From Cyclobacteriaceae bacterium (lineage in GTDB: Bacteria > Bacteroidota > Bacteroidia > Cytophagales > Cyclobacteriaceae), in contig JALHOT010000003.1 in the NCBI GenBank assembly GCA_022842845.1, positions 62,001 through 126,000 on the forward strand: a stretch of DNA of 64,000 nucleotides, written 5' to 3'. The translations under genes and the position numbers were made by a program. Shown here one piece after another: positions 27,342-36,088 of this stretch. The notes under the pieces are model-generated. The model made no database searches. It was not told the origin of the DNA and saw only the letters and a list, made by a program, of their open reading frames with translations. Position 1 is the first letter of the stretch; the number at the start of each line of letters is the position of its first letter.

Positions 27342-27770
27342 TCAACTAATAACAGAAAGTAGCCGCTCAGGAATAGCGGCTACTTTTCTTTTTTCATAAT
27401 CAAAACAAACAATACCTGTTTTACCTCTTGCTACCTCTTTACCGCTTGCTTCATTCAACACGAGGTACAGTAAATCAAAACCATATTTGTTAATATCGGC
27501 TACAGCCAGTTGAATAGACAATACATCTCCCAAAAAGGCCTCTGCTTTATAAATCACCAAAGCATCTGATATAATCTGGCCCACACTGCCTTCAAAGCTT
27601 ACCTCATCTTTAAAACCATGCGCTCGGTAAAAATTAATACGGGCCTGTTGCATCAGCACCAGCATGTTATCATTGCCTACATGCGCTCCGTAGTTGAGGT
27701 CGTTCACACGTACGGTGAGGCTCGTAGCATAGATAAAGTGTTCAGGAAGGTCCAGTTGAAGGCGTGCCAT
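27342..27770 (-). CDS. Hotdog-fold acyl-CoA thioesterase (4HBT type)
   Basis: 142 aa, cytosolic, the usual length for a single-hotdog 4-hydroxybenzoyl-CoA-type thioesterase. The active-site segment is 'RVNDLNYGAHVGNDNMLVLM', with Asp and Asn where family members keep the catalytic Asp/Asn, then 'QQARINFYRAHGF' on the hot-dog helix. It should hydrolyse an acyl-CoA of unknown chain. Its last codons (RKVAAIPERLLSV) lie inside a hairpin that also terminates the convergent BNR gene. Upstream, 153 bp separate it from the divergent 2002-aa CHAT gene. Confidence 0.85.
   Translation of the reverse strand: MARLQLDLPEHFIYATSLTVRVNDLNYGAHVGNDNMLVLMQQARINFYRAHGFKDEVSFEGSVGQIISDALVIYKAEAFLGDVLSIQLAVADINKYGFDLLYLVLNEASGKEVARGKTGIVCFDYEKRKVAAIPERLLSVIS
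27356..27393. terminator. Terminator hairpin embedded in the 3' coding end of the thioesterase
   Basis: AAAGTAGCCGCT and AGCGGCTACTTT form a perfect 12-bp stem around a 7-nt loop and are followed by TCTTTTTT on the plus strand. That is a textbook terminator for the BNR gene 65 bp upstream. The hairpin lies within codons near the end of the leftward thioesterase gene. Confidence 0.85.
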
Positions 27771-27923
27771 ATTCTTTTTCCAAAACTACACAGCTTTAGG
27801 CATATCCAAATCAGGCTCCGTTACACGAATTGCCGATCATTGCAAAATACCGTCCAGCACGTATTGTTTTCATCATACCATACTATCACTTTTAGAGTGA
27901 ATTCTCTTCTGTTTTCTACCGGT

Positions 27924-30900
27924 ATGGCTGTTCTTCGTTTATCCATTTTTCTCCTGCTTCTGAGCTTCTCACTCACGGCTCAGCGCAATCCCTTTCCAGT
28001 ATCTGCTAACGCCTTAACAGCGAATGGAAAGAAAATAGGGCACTGGACCTTACTCTACACGAAAGAATGGAAACAAGTAATTGACCCGGACTCCGCTGAA
28101 TTTTACCGATTGATTTACTTCGAAGAGGGCATCCCCTCTGGCAAAGTGCGCGACTTCTTTCGCAACGGAACAAAACAATGGGAGGGCTATCTACAATCTG
28201 TAGATCCAGATATAAAAGTGAACGAAGCAAAATACTATTTCGAAAATGGAAAGGTGCAATACGAAGTAGTCTACAAAAACAATTTGCTGGATGGCCCTTT
28301 AAAAGAGTACAACCCTCAGGGAAAATTACTCTCTCAGGGACACATGAAAAGCGACACAGCCTACGGGCAATGGTCTACCTATCGGGAAGATGGGAGTTTA
28401 TTTACCGTGAACATTCGAAAACATGATGTAGTTGATGGTCCCCTTACGGTATACTATTCTTCCGGAAAAGTGGAAAAAAAAGGTACCAAGAAAATGGGGA
28501 AGACCCATGGCTGGTGGGACGAGTTCTATGAAAATGGTACGCTGAAAAGTCACGAGTACTTTGAGCATGACTTGATGGAAGGATTGGCCGAAACCTACTA
28601 TGAAAACGGACAGCTGGAAACAAAAGGTACTTACCTACACGGTAATAAAATTGGCGAATGGTGGTTTTACTACGAGAATGGTGTAGTCTCTAAAACAGGT
28701 TTGTACGACTCGGCAGGCAACACCACGGGACTGTGGCAATACAACTACACGAACGGAAATCGAAACTTACTAGCGGAGCGAAGAGATGGTAAATTACATG
28801 GCTTATATGAAGATTATTACGAAAGTGGTAAGCTAAAAAGTAAATCGCAATGTGTAAACGATTTATGGCAAGGTAATTTTGAAGCTTACTTTGAAAATGG
28901 TGTGCTGAGTAAAAAAGGCAACTACATTGGCGACAGTCTAACAGGAGAATGGGTTTACTACAATGAAAACGGAACCCTTGTTGTGCAAGGAAGTTTTATA
29001 GACAATAAGAAAAACGGAAAATGGATCTATAATTTTCCAAACGGCCAGACTGAATCCCTAGAGAACTTTGTGCTGGGTGCATTGGAGGGGGCCTATGAAT
29101 CTTATCACGAAAATGGAGTGCTTGCCAATAGAAAAACCTATCATCACAACCAGTTTCATGGTTTGTCAGAATCGTATTACAACAATGGTCAACTGGAGTC
29201 TGTTGGAGTTTATATTAACGGAAAAAGAAATGGGCTATGGAAGTGGTACCATGCCAATGGCCAATTAAAAACCGAAGAGAATTACTCACAAGGAATATGG
29301 GATGGGCCGTATACAGAGTATCATGTCAATGGAAACAAAAAATCAGAAGGCACTGCAGTGAAGCAGCTTCGTGAAGGCGCCTACACTGGTTACTATTATT
29401 CAGGGAGCAAGCGTAGCAGTGGTCATTACAAAAATGATGTACGCGATGGCTATTGGATCTACTATGATTCACTCAAGGGTTTCAAAGAATCAGAAGGGCT
29501 TTACGTAGCGGGAAAATTTCACAAACAGTGGAAGTTTTACGATGAACGTGGAAAGCGTACAGGAATTGGTTACTACACGAATGGTTTTTTGGAAAATTTC
29601 TTCTCTTTAGAAGACAGTTTAAAAACACTTTCACAACTAGGCCTGATTGAAAAGGAATGGGAAGTAGTAAAGCGGTTGGATGAGGTGAGAAAACGGGATT
29701 CTCCTAAGAACGAACTGCGCAAGAATATGATGTATTTCTGGAAAGGGTATGTCTATGGCGATGCCGGCAAACATGAAGAAGCCATTGCAGAATATGCCAG
29801 CTACATCCGAGGCTTGCGTAAATTAAAAGCAGATACCTCTTTCGACTACTCCAGCGCCATCAACAACATGGCTATTTCCTACAGCGCTCTTGGTAAGCAC
29901 CACGAGGCCCTGGCACACTACAATGACCTCACTCCCTTTTACAGCAAACGGAAAATAGAAAACAGAGACGAGGTGGTACACCACTGCAACATTGCCTACG
30001 AGAGAGGAAAGCTATACCACCTGAGGGACCAAGAACGTTACCTGATCAAGTACAAAGACTCACGAGAAAAAACAAGCAGAGTCAATCCGGAAAACACTCT
30101 CATTCTTTTAAATAATCTGGGAACATTTTATCTCAATGATACCAGCCTCTATGATCAAGCCATTTGCACATATGAACAAATACTTTCACTTACAGAAAAG
30201 CAAGCCTTAGAAAAAAAGGATCGCTATGGACTGGCACTTTACAATATTGGCTTAGCTCATAGAGCCAAGTACAACTTCACAGAAGCCATACGCTGGTTCA
30301 AAAAAGCAGAGCAGTTTTTTGCTACCGATCTTTCGAGTTGGGGTGGTGCCTATCTGAATGTGCTTGACAGGATGGGGAATACCTATGTGGGCAATCGACA
30401 ACTGGACAGTACACGCATGACGTATACAAGAATGCTTAACACCATCGAAAAGTTGGGATGGCAACACGACCGCTGGCAGGCCCTGGCGCTGGATGGGCTT
30501 GCTGAAGTCTATCATTATGAGTATGAAGAACAAAAAGCATACGAAATATGGATGGAAGCCAAACAATTGCTGGAAAAGCTTAATATGGAAAACAGCATAC
30601 TCTATGCAGACATACTTCAATCACTCAGCATTTGTCTTCCGCTTGTGCATCCGGCAGAAGTTGCCGTAGCTGAGCGGTACTTACTAAAAAGTCTTGGTCT
30701 GATGGAAAAGATCCAGGGCAAAGGGTGGCAATACAGAAATATTTTAATGGCCTTGGCCGAGTTCTACACAGGACGCGATCAATACGAAAAAGCCTATGCC
30801 CTTTTACAAGAAGTGTTAACACTCACAGAACAAATAGAAGGCAAGCAATCCTTAAAATATGCAGCAGCCCTTAACAGCTTAGGCGATTTATATTATGAAC

Positions 30901-33900
30901 AAGAAAGCTACTCGAAAGCAATTGACTCCTACCAGAAAGCCATACCCATTGCCAGACTCTATGAGAAGAATAACCCCAACACCCTCATTACCATTCTGGC
31001 CAACCTAAGTGCTGTAGAGCGTAAGTTGTTGCATTATGAAGTCGCAGAAAAGTATCAACGTGAGAGCATGCAACTGACTAAAAACACCAATGGCCTGCAA
31101 AGCACAGAGTACATAACCAAATTATTGGACATGGCTTTCTTAAAGAGAAGCCAGAACTTGTACACCGAGGCAGAACACTATTATATTGAGGCGCTACACC
31201 GAACCGATACCTTGATGGGCAAAAAAAGTTTTCGTTACGCATCCATTGTTCGCAACCTGGGAAAAGTGTACCAAGACAACGCTCAATACAAAAAGGCAGA
31301 AGCACAATACAAATTAAATCAGCAGTTGGTGCTGGAATTGGTAGGTGAAAAATCGTCTGAGAACCTATTGGTGATTTCTGACTTTGCCTTGCTTTATAAA
31401 TACATGGATAAGTTGAAGGAAGCTGAAGCTTATTACCTGCAGTCGGTTTCACTGGGTGGAGAAGTGTTTGGAAATTCCAGCATGGAGTATGCCTACAAAC
31501 TCAGCAACACCAGCAATTTTTATTTTCAGAATAATCAACTCTTTCTGGCAGAAAAATACGGCAGGCAAGCCATTGACATCGCCCTGTCTGTGCTAGGTGA
31601 GAATAGCATTGCCTATGCTGGTTTTTTGCTGGACATGGCTAGCATCTACATGCAAGTAGATAAAAATAAAGAAGCAGAAGAGGCCTACTTAAAAGCCATA
31701 GCCATTTACAAAATAAATCAAGTCGACAATTTTGGCGGGTATATAGCTGCACTTCAAAACATTCAGGGATTTTACCTAAAGTTTGGGCAGCATGAAGATG
31801 CGCTGCACTACTCATCTCTTGCCTTAACTCTTATTGACCAACGCTGGGGCAAAGAATACAAGTATGCTGAAAACTTGTTGAGTCGTGCACGCATCCATTT
31901 TGAGGTAGAAAATTATGACTCTGCGCGCCACTACGCTACCCAGGGGCTCTTGCTTTTTACAGATATAGTTAGCCCCAATCATTGGCAAGTATTGGAGGCC
32001 CACAATATTCTGGGGCTTGCCGATATTAAGCAACAAAATCTAACAGAAGCAGAACAACATTTTCGTTTCTGTATTGAGCAGCGAAACCTCTCCCATACGG
32101 CTGGCAGCTTTCAACAAGCCAGTTCGCTGCACAACTTAGCAGCGGTCTTACTGGAACGAGGGGAGTTCATTCAAGCAGAAAAACTCTACAATCAGTCGAA
32201 AGCGCTTTCCGATTCTCTCCAGATAGAAGATGCGAATACCTACGCCTCTTATCATCTTAACAAAGCAAAATTGTACAATGCCTGGGGAAAACCTGCATTG
32301 GCTGAAAAACACATGAGCCTGGCTACAGAGCGCATCAAAGCGTATGTGATGTCTAACTTCTACTTTCTGAGTGATAATGAAAAAGCACAGTATTGGAAAA
32401 ACTACCGTTTCTATTTTGAGTACTTTCAGTCAATGGCCGTACAGCATTCCAAACAGAATCCGTCACTGTTGGGTGATCTATATAACCTGCAATTAGAAAC
32501 AAAAGGTATCTTACTTTCTACCTCCAACAAAATACGAAAGCGTATCCTCAGCAGTGGCGATTCACTTATGACCAATCAGTACTATCAGTGGGTGAACCAA
32601 CGCAATCAGCTGGCACAATGGTATACACTCTCCAAAGAAGAGCAGAAAAAAAATAAGCTCTCCATCGACTCACTCGAACTTCTCTCCAGAAAAATTGAAA
32701 AAGAGTTGAACATCACCGCAGAAGAAGTGGAGAAAGACAGGGGAAAAAGCATTACCTGGCGCGATGTACAAAAGGCGTTAAAACCGGACGAGGCAGCCAT
32801 TGAATTTATGCGCGTTCGCCACCACACCACTCGCCCTACTGATAGCATTGTGTATGTGGCACTGATCTTAACAAGCGAAATGACGAAAGGTCCTGCTCTG
32901 GCGGTTTTACCCGATGGTATCACACTCGAAGGGCGCGTGTATCGCTATTACAAAAATGCTATGCAGGCGCAGGTAACGGACACTTCTTCTTATCACCAAT
33001 ATTGGGCGGCTGTGGCGCCTTTCGTAAAAACAAAAAACAGGCTTTACATTTCATTAGATGGTGTGTACAACTCTATCAACCTTAACTCCTTGTTACTACC
33101 TAATAACAATTTTCTGGCCGATGAGAAAACAATCAGTTTGTTGGCTAACACCAAGGAGTTGGTCTTGCTGAAAAAATCATCTGTACGCTTTACACGCATC
33201 AACGCCAGGCTATTCGGCTTCCCCAAATATTTCCTGGGTGCAGATAAAATGAAAGAGAAAGCGGGGGAAGAACGGAATGCCGACCTGAGTTTACTTTCGA
33301 CAGAAGATAATAGCGGCATTGCATCTTTGCCAGGTACAAAAACAGAAATTGAGAAAGTGTCGAACATTCTGGAGAGTCATCACTGGCAAGTCAATTCAAT
33401 GCTTGATGAACACGCCACAGAAGAAGCAGTAAAAGAAATTCGTCAACCACGCTTGTTGCACATTGCCACCCATGGATTTTTTACAGACGAGCGTAGCAGT
33501 AGTACGCTAGGTACTAACGATCCTATGCTTCGCGCGGGTTTACTCTTTAGCGGGGCGGCTAATTTTGTACAAGATCATCTTCAACTGCCGGGTGACAACG
33601 GAATTCTTACTGCTTATGAAGCGGCCAACCTAAATCTTGATAACACTGAAATGGTCGTGCTCAGTGCGTGCGAAACAGCTAAGGGTGAAATTCAAAATGG
33701 AGAAGGCGTGTATGGTTTGCAGCGTGCCTTCCAAACAGCCGGTGCTAAATCCATTATCATGAGTTTATGGAAAGTAGACGATGCTGCCACGCAAAAACTG
33801 ATGACGGGTTTTTATGAGCAATGGACCAGTGGCAAAACTAAATCGGAGGCTTTCAAAACAGCTCAGCTCAATCTTAAAAAAGAGTATCCGCATCCTTACT

Positions 33901-33932
33901 ATTGGGGCGCTTTTGTGTTGATGGGTGAGTAA
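27924..33932 (+). CDS. Secreted MORN/YwqK-repeat - TPR - CHAT fusion protein
   Basis: ATG 27924 gives 2002 aa with signal peptide MAVLRLSIFLLLLSFSLTAQ. The track's start at 27618 would overlap the divergent thioesterase and add unlike sequence. Residues about 45-560 consist of roughly 20 short repeats of the form YYENGxLexxGxYxxGxxxGxW (for example 'AETYYENGQLETKGTYLHGN'), which is the MORN-variant/YwqK type. Residues about 600-1500 are a long TPR array ('AAALNSLGDLYYEQESYSKA'). The last 350 residues are a CHAT domain with intact His1850 (HIATHGFF) and Cys1916 (LSACETAKGE). It is predicted to be an exported caspase-like protein with two large sensing or scaffold regions. Monocistronic; substrate unknown. 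The CHAT and preceding helical region resemble the CHAT gene at 11.5 kb. Confidence 0.9.
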   Translation: MAVLRLSIFLLLLSFSLTAQRNPFPVSANALTANGKKIGHWTLLYTKEWKQVIDPDSAEFYRLIYFEEGIPSGKVRDFFRNGTKQWEGYLQSVDPDIKVNEAKYYFENGKVQYEVVYKNNLLDGPLKEYNPQGKLLSQGHMKSDTAYGQWSTYREDGSLFTVNIRKHDVVDGPLTVYYSSGKVEKKGTKKMGKTHGWWDEFYENGTLKSHEYFEHDLMEGLAETYYENGQLETKGTYLHGNKIGEWWFYYENGVVSKTGLYDSAGNTTGLWQYNYTNGNRNLLAERRDGKLHGLYEDYYESGKLKSKSQCVNDLWQGNFEAYFENGVLSKKGNYIGDSLTGEWVYYNENGTLVVQGSFIDNKKNGKWIYNFPNGQTESLENFVLGALEGAYESYHENGVLANRKTYHHNQFHGLSESYYNNGQLESVGVYINGKRNGLWKWYHANGQLKTEENYSQGIWDGPYTEYHVNGNKKSEGTAVKQLREGAYTGYYYSGSKRSSGHYKNDVRDGYWIYYDSLKGFKESEGLYVAGKFHKQWKFYDERGKRTGIGYYTNGFLENFFSLEDSLKTLSQLGLIEKEWEVVKRLDEVRKRDSPKNELRKNMMYFWKGYVYGDAGKHEEAIAEYASYIRGLRKLKADTSFDYSSAINNMAISYSALGKHHEALAHYNDLTPFYSKRKIENRDEVVHHCNIAYERGKLYHLRDQERYLIKYKDSREKTSRVNPENTLILLNNLGTFYLNDTSLYDQAICTYEQILSLTEKQALEKKDRYGLALYNIGLAHRAKYNFTEAIRWFKKAEQFFATDLSSWGGAYLNVLDRMGNTYVGNRQLDSTRMTYTRMLNTIEKLGWQHDRWQALALDGLAEVYHYEYEEQKAYEIWMEAKQLLEKLNMENSILYADILQSLSICLPLVHPAEVAVAERYLLKSLGLMEKIQGKGWQYRNILMALAEFYTGRDQYEKAYALLQEVLTLTEQIEGKQSLKYAAALNSLGDLYYEQESYSKAIDSYQKAIPIARLYEKNNPNTLITILANLSAVERKLLHYEVAEKYQRESMQLTKNTNGLQSTEYITKLLDMAFLKRSQNLYTEAEHYYIEALHRTDTLMGKKSFRYASIVRNLGKVYQDNAQYKKAEAQYKLNQQLVLELVGEKSSENLLVISDFALLYKYMDKLKEAEAYYLQSVSLGGEVFGNSSMEYAYKLSNTSNFYFQNNQLFLAEKYGRQAIDIALSVLGENSIAYAGFLLDMASIYMQVDKNKEAEEAYLKAIAIYKINQVDNFGGYIAALQNIQGFYLKFGQHEDALHYSSLALTLIDQRWGKEYKYAENLLSRARIHFEVENYDSARHYATQGLLLFTDIVSPNHWQVLEAHNILGLADIKQQNLTEAEQHFRFCIEQRNLSHTAGSFQQASSLHNLAAVLLERGEFIQAEKLYNQSKALSDSLQIEDANTYASYHLNKAKLYNAWGKPALAEKHMSLATERIKAYVMSNFYFLSDNEKAQYWKNYRFYFEYFQSMAVQHSKQNPSLLGDLYNLQLETKGILLSTSNKIRKRILSSGDSLMTNQYYQWVNQRNQLAQWYTLSKEEQKKNKLSIDSLELLSRKIEKELNITAEEVEKDRGKSITWRDVQKALKPDEAAIEFMRVRHHTTRPTDSIVYVALILTSEMTKGPALAVLPDGITLEGRVYRYYKNAMQAQVTDTSSYHQYWAAVAPFVKTKNRLYISLDGVYNSINLNSLLLPNNNFLADEKTISLLANTKELVLLKKSSVRFTRINARLFGFPKYFLGADKMKEKAGEERNADLSLLSTEDNSGIASLPGTKTEIEKVSNILESHHWQVNSMLDEHATEEAVKEIRQPRLLHIATHGFFTDERSSSTLGTNDPMLRAGLLFSGAANFVQDHLQLPGDNGILTAYEAANLNLDNTEMVVLSACETAKGEIQNGEGVYGLQRAFQTAGAKSIIMSLWKVDDAATQKLMTGFYEQWTSGKTKSEAFKTAQLNLKKEYPHPYYWGAFVLMGE

Positions 33933-33993
33933 ATCTTTTGCTGCTTGCACCTGACATTGAAATTGGAGAAGATACTTTCCTAATAATAGCGAT

Positions 33994-34022
33994 TTTGTTT
34001 TGTTGACAAATCCCTAACTTCG
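33994..34022 (+). promoter_or_regulatory. Possible Bacteroidota-type promoter for the Crp/Fnr gene
   Basis: TTTG (33994-33997), a 17-nt spacer and TAACTTCG (34015-34022) resemble the phylum's -33 TTTG / -7 TAnnTTTG sigma-ABfr promoter, with one mismatch in the -7 element. It would give a very short leader before ATG 34034. Confidence 0.35.
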
Positions 34023-34033
34023 TTTCTCTTAAC

Positions 34034-34612
34034 ATGACTTCTCTTGAACAATACATCATCCAAAGCATAACTCTCTCGCCCGAGAATCTGAAGGCAATTG
34101 CCGCCTACTTTAAACCAAGTGAATTAAAGAAGGGCGATTTCTTTGCGCGGTCGGGCCGCTATTGCGAAAAGCTAAGTTTTATTCAGAGCGGATACATGCG
34201 AGTATTCTTTGAAGCGAATGATCGGGAAGTTACACAGTGGATATCACCACCCGGTTATTTCATGACAGATCTCTCCAGTTACATCTACCGCCAACCCGGG
34301 CGCTGGAATATTCAGGCACTCACCGATTGTACGATGTTGGATTTAAGTCGCGATGCCTATGATGCGCTCAGTAAAGAAGTACCCGTGTGGAAAGATCTCG
34401 ACCGACTCTTCATTGTAAAATGTTTTGGCATGCTGGAGGAACGCGTATTCAGTCATTTATATATGAGTACAGAGGAGCGTTTCAATCTCCTAATGAAAAC
34501 GCAGCCGGAACTCTTTAATATAGTTCCTCTGCAATACCTGGCCTCCATGTTGGGTATGACACCCGAAACCCTGAGCCGACTCAGAAAAAAATCCACTTCC
34601 CTCACTTCTTGA
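34034..34612 (+). CDS. Crp/Fnr-family transcriptional regulator
   Basis: 192 aa. Residues about 10-120 form a cyclic-nucleotide-binding beta-barrel ('KKGDFFARSGRYCEKLSFIQ', 'SGYMRVFF'). The C-terminal helix-turn-helix is 'IVPLQYLASMLGMTPETLSR'. The barrel lacks the RxA(S/T) phosphate-binding cassette of true CRP, so cAMP binding is unlikely. This short subfamily is very common in Bacteroidota and is often linked to stress or to an adjacent gene. It lies 62 bp upstream of an SRPBCC-domain gene on the same strand, and it may regulate that gene or be co-transcribed with it. No Fe-S cysteine cluster like that of FNR is seen. Confidence 0.85.
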   Translation: MTSLEQYIIQSITLSPENLKAIAAYFKPSELKKGDFFARSGRYCEKLSFIQSGYMRVFFEANDREVTQWISPPGYFMTDLSSYIYRQPGRWNIQALTDCTMLDLSRDAYDALSKEVPVWKDLDRLFIVKCFGMLEERVFSHLYMSTEERFNLLMKTQPELFNIVPLQYLASMLGMTPETLSRLRKKSTSLTS

Positions 34613-34674
34613 TTTTTGTCAAGAGCACGAGCGGTTAATTCGCACACCTTTGACGCATCAACAACACAGCCTGT

Positions 34675-35133
34675 ATGAGTCAAATAAAAAAAGAAATCCG
34701 CACCGAGTTAGTCATAAAAGCCAGTCCAGCCATTGTTTGGTCAGTGCTGACTGATTTTGAAAAATATCCTTCCTGGAATCCATTCATTAAATGGATCAAA
34801 GGCGAAGTCATAGAAGGATCAACAATCACAGCGCGCATCGAACCGCCCAATGCTTCGGGCATGACCTTTAAGCCTGTATTACTCAGTGTAAAACCACAAA
34901 AAGAATTTCGCTGGCTAGGTCATCTATTTATTCCTGGTCTTTTTGATGGCGAGCATATTTTTGAACTCTACGAAAACTCCGATGGTTCCACCACCTTTGT
35001 GCAGCGAGAAAAATTTAATGGATTACTGGTAGGTCTTTTCGCAAAAATGCTTGATACCAACACCTTACAGGGCTTTGATGCAATGAATAAAAAGTTGAAA
35101 GAAAGGGCAGAAGGGATGCTTATTGATGGCTGA
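34675..35133 (+). CDS. SRPBCC (START-like) domain protein
   Basis: 152 aa, cytosolic. The start 'TELVIKASPAIVWSVLTDFE' and 'YPSWNPFIKWIKGEVIEG' is the signature of the polyketide cyclase/dehydrase SRPBCC family. The C-terminal helix (MNKKLKERAEGML) would cap the hydrophobic cavity. These proteins bind or carry hydrophobic small molecules; no catalytic residues can be assigned. It follows the Crp/Fnr gene by 62 bp, which suggests a common transcript. The 274 bp after it contain no recognisable gene and lead into the TetR promoter region. Confidence 0.82.
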   Translation: MSQIKKEIRTELVIKASPAIVWSVLTDFEKYPSWNPFIKWIKGEVIEGSTITARIEPPNASGMTFKPVLLSVKPQKEFRWLGHLFIPGLFDGEHIFELYENSDGSTTFVQREKFNGLLVGLFAKMLDTNTLQGFDAMNKKLKERAEGMLIDG

Positions 35134-35364
35134 TTTCCCTCTTTAAAAATGTGCTGATTTGAAGGTTTGAGAATGGGTGTAGTGGAGTAATTTAGTGAGG
35201 TAGCTACTAAGACAATCATTCCGGAAAGAACTTCACTGCCACTGGCCTCAATCTTTACTAAGGTGGACAAGTCAGAATTAGAAGGTTGCTGACAATTCGT
35301 AGTAATAAATTATTATCCTCATTATCAGTTAGTTATGAATTTAAATGAAGAAATAATGCCAATT

Positions 35365-35381
35365 TACTAAACACTGTTCAT
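35365..35381. promoter_or_regulatory. Candidate TetR operator, copy 1 (upstream of tetR)
   Basis: TACTAAACACTGTTCAT: an imperfect palindrome CTAAACA-C-TGTTCAT centred 34 bp before the regulator's ATG. The reverse complement of the sequence before the tolC ATG (TACTAAACAGTGTTAAGT) shares 14 of the first 16 positions. The duplicated placement upstream of regulator and efflux genes fits autorepression plus operon control. Confidence 0.55.
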
Positions 35382-35407
35382 AAAATTTTCGTTGTTTTGT
35401 GTCAGAT

Positions 35408-36055
35408 ATGGGAGTAGCCGAAAGAAAAGAACGCCACAAGGAAGATCTGAAAAAAGATATCCTGACAGCTGCAAAGCAATTGTTTACTGAAAAAGGCTTT
35501 GAGGCAACGTCCATTCGTGCCATTGCAGAAAAAATTGAATACTCACCCGCTACCATCTACCTCTACTATAAAGACAAAAACGAAATTGTTCATGCCCTGC
35601 ATCAAGACGGCTTCAACTTATTGATGCAGCACTTTAGCAAAATCGATTTCTCTCAACCAGCCTTTGCAAGACTCATCGCCCTGGGAAGGGCATATATGCA
35701 ATTTGCCTTCGAACACCCTGATGTCTATGCACTGATATTCTCCATGAAAGAGCCCATGCAACATGTAGCAGAATGTGAAAAAGAATGGCATGAGGGAGAT
35801 CGTGCTTTTTCCATGCTATACAAAACGGTAGAAGCATGCAAAGAGGAGGGCTATTTTAAGCATATGGAATCCGTTGGTTTGTCTTTCATCATTTGGAGTA
35901 CCATGCACGGACTTTGCACTTTACATAAAACCGGACATTTAGAACATATGGCCCTTTCTTGTGCCGAGGTTACCACATTGAACATGGATGTAAATGCATT
36001 GCTCGATCACAACTTTGAAACCTTCGTCAACTTGCTTGAAAAACTAAAAAACTAA
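35408..36055 (+). CDS. TetR/AcrR-family repressor of the adjacent RND pump
   Basis: 215 aa from ATG 35408; the track uses GTG 35399. The N-terminal DNA-binding domain is 'ILTAAKQLFTEKGFEATSIR' followed by 'AIAEKIEYSPATIYLYYKDK', a canonical TetR HTH. The C-terminal ligand domain is of the TetR_C type with 'ARLIALGRAYMQFAFEHPDV'. It is the first gene of a four-gene set with the outer-membrane, adaptor and pump genes (33 bp before tolC). By location it should repress this efflux operon and respond to a pump substrate. Candidate operators are found 5' of this gene and at the tolC start. Confidence 0.88.
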   Translation: MGVAERKERHKEDLKKDILTAAKQLFTEKGFEATSIRAIAEKIEYSPATIYLYYKDKNEIVHALHQDGFNLLMQHFSKIDFSQPAFARLIALGRAYMQFAFEHPDVYALIFSMKEPMQHVAECEKEWHEGDRAFSMLYKTVEACKEEGYFKHMESVGLSFIIWSTMHGLCTLHKTGHLEHMALSCAEVTTLNMDVNALLDHNFETFVNLLEKLKN

Positions 36056-36071
36056 ATTTTTTACCCACACA

Positions 36072-36088
36072 CTTAACACTGTTTAGTA
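36072..36088. promoter_or_regulatory. Candidate TetR operator, copy 2 (at the tolC start)
   Basis: CTTAACA-C-TGTTTAG (6 of 7 arm positions pair) abuts the ATG at 36088 and matches copy 1 in inverted orientation. It lies between the regulator stop and the tolC start, where bound repressor would block an internal promoter or elongation. Confidence 0.5.

Noticed and set aside
27618-27923. N-terminal extension of the 2104-aa track ORF
   Set aside because: It overlaps the divergent thioesterase gene, and the signal peptide begins at ATG 27924.
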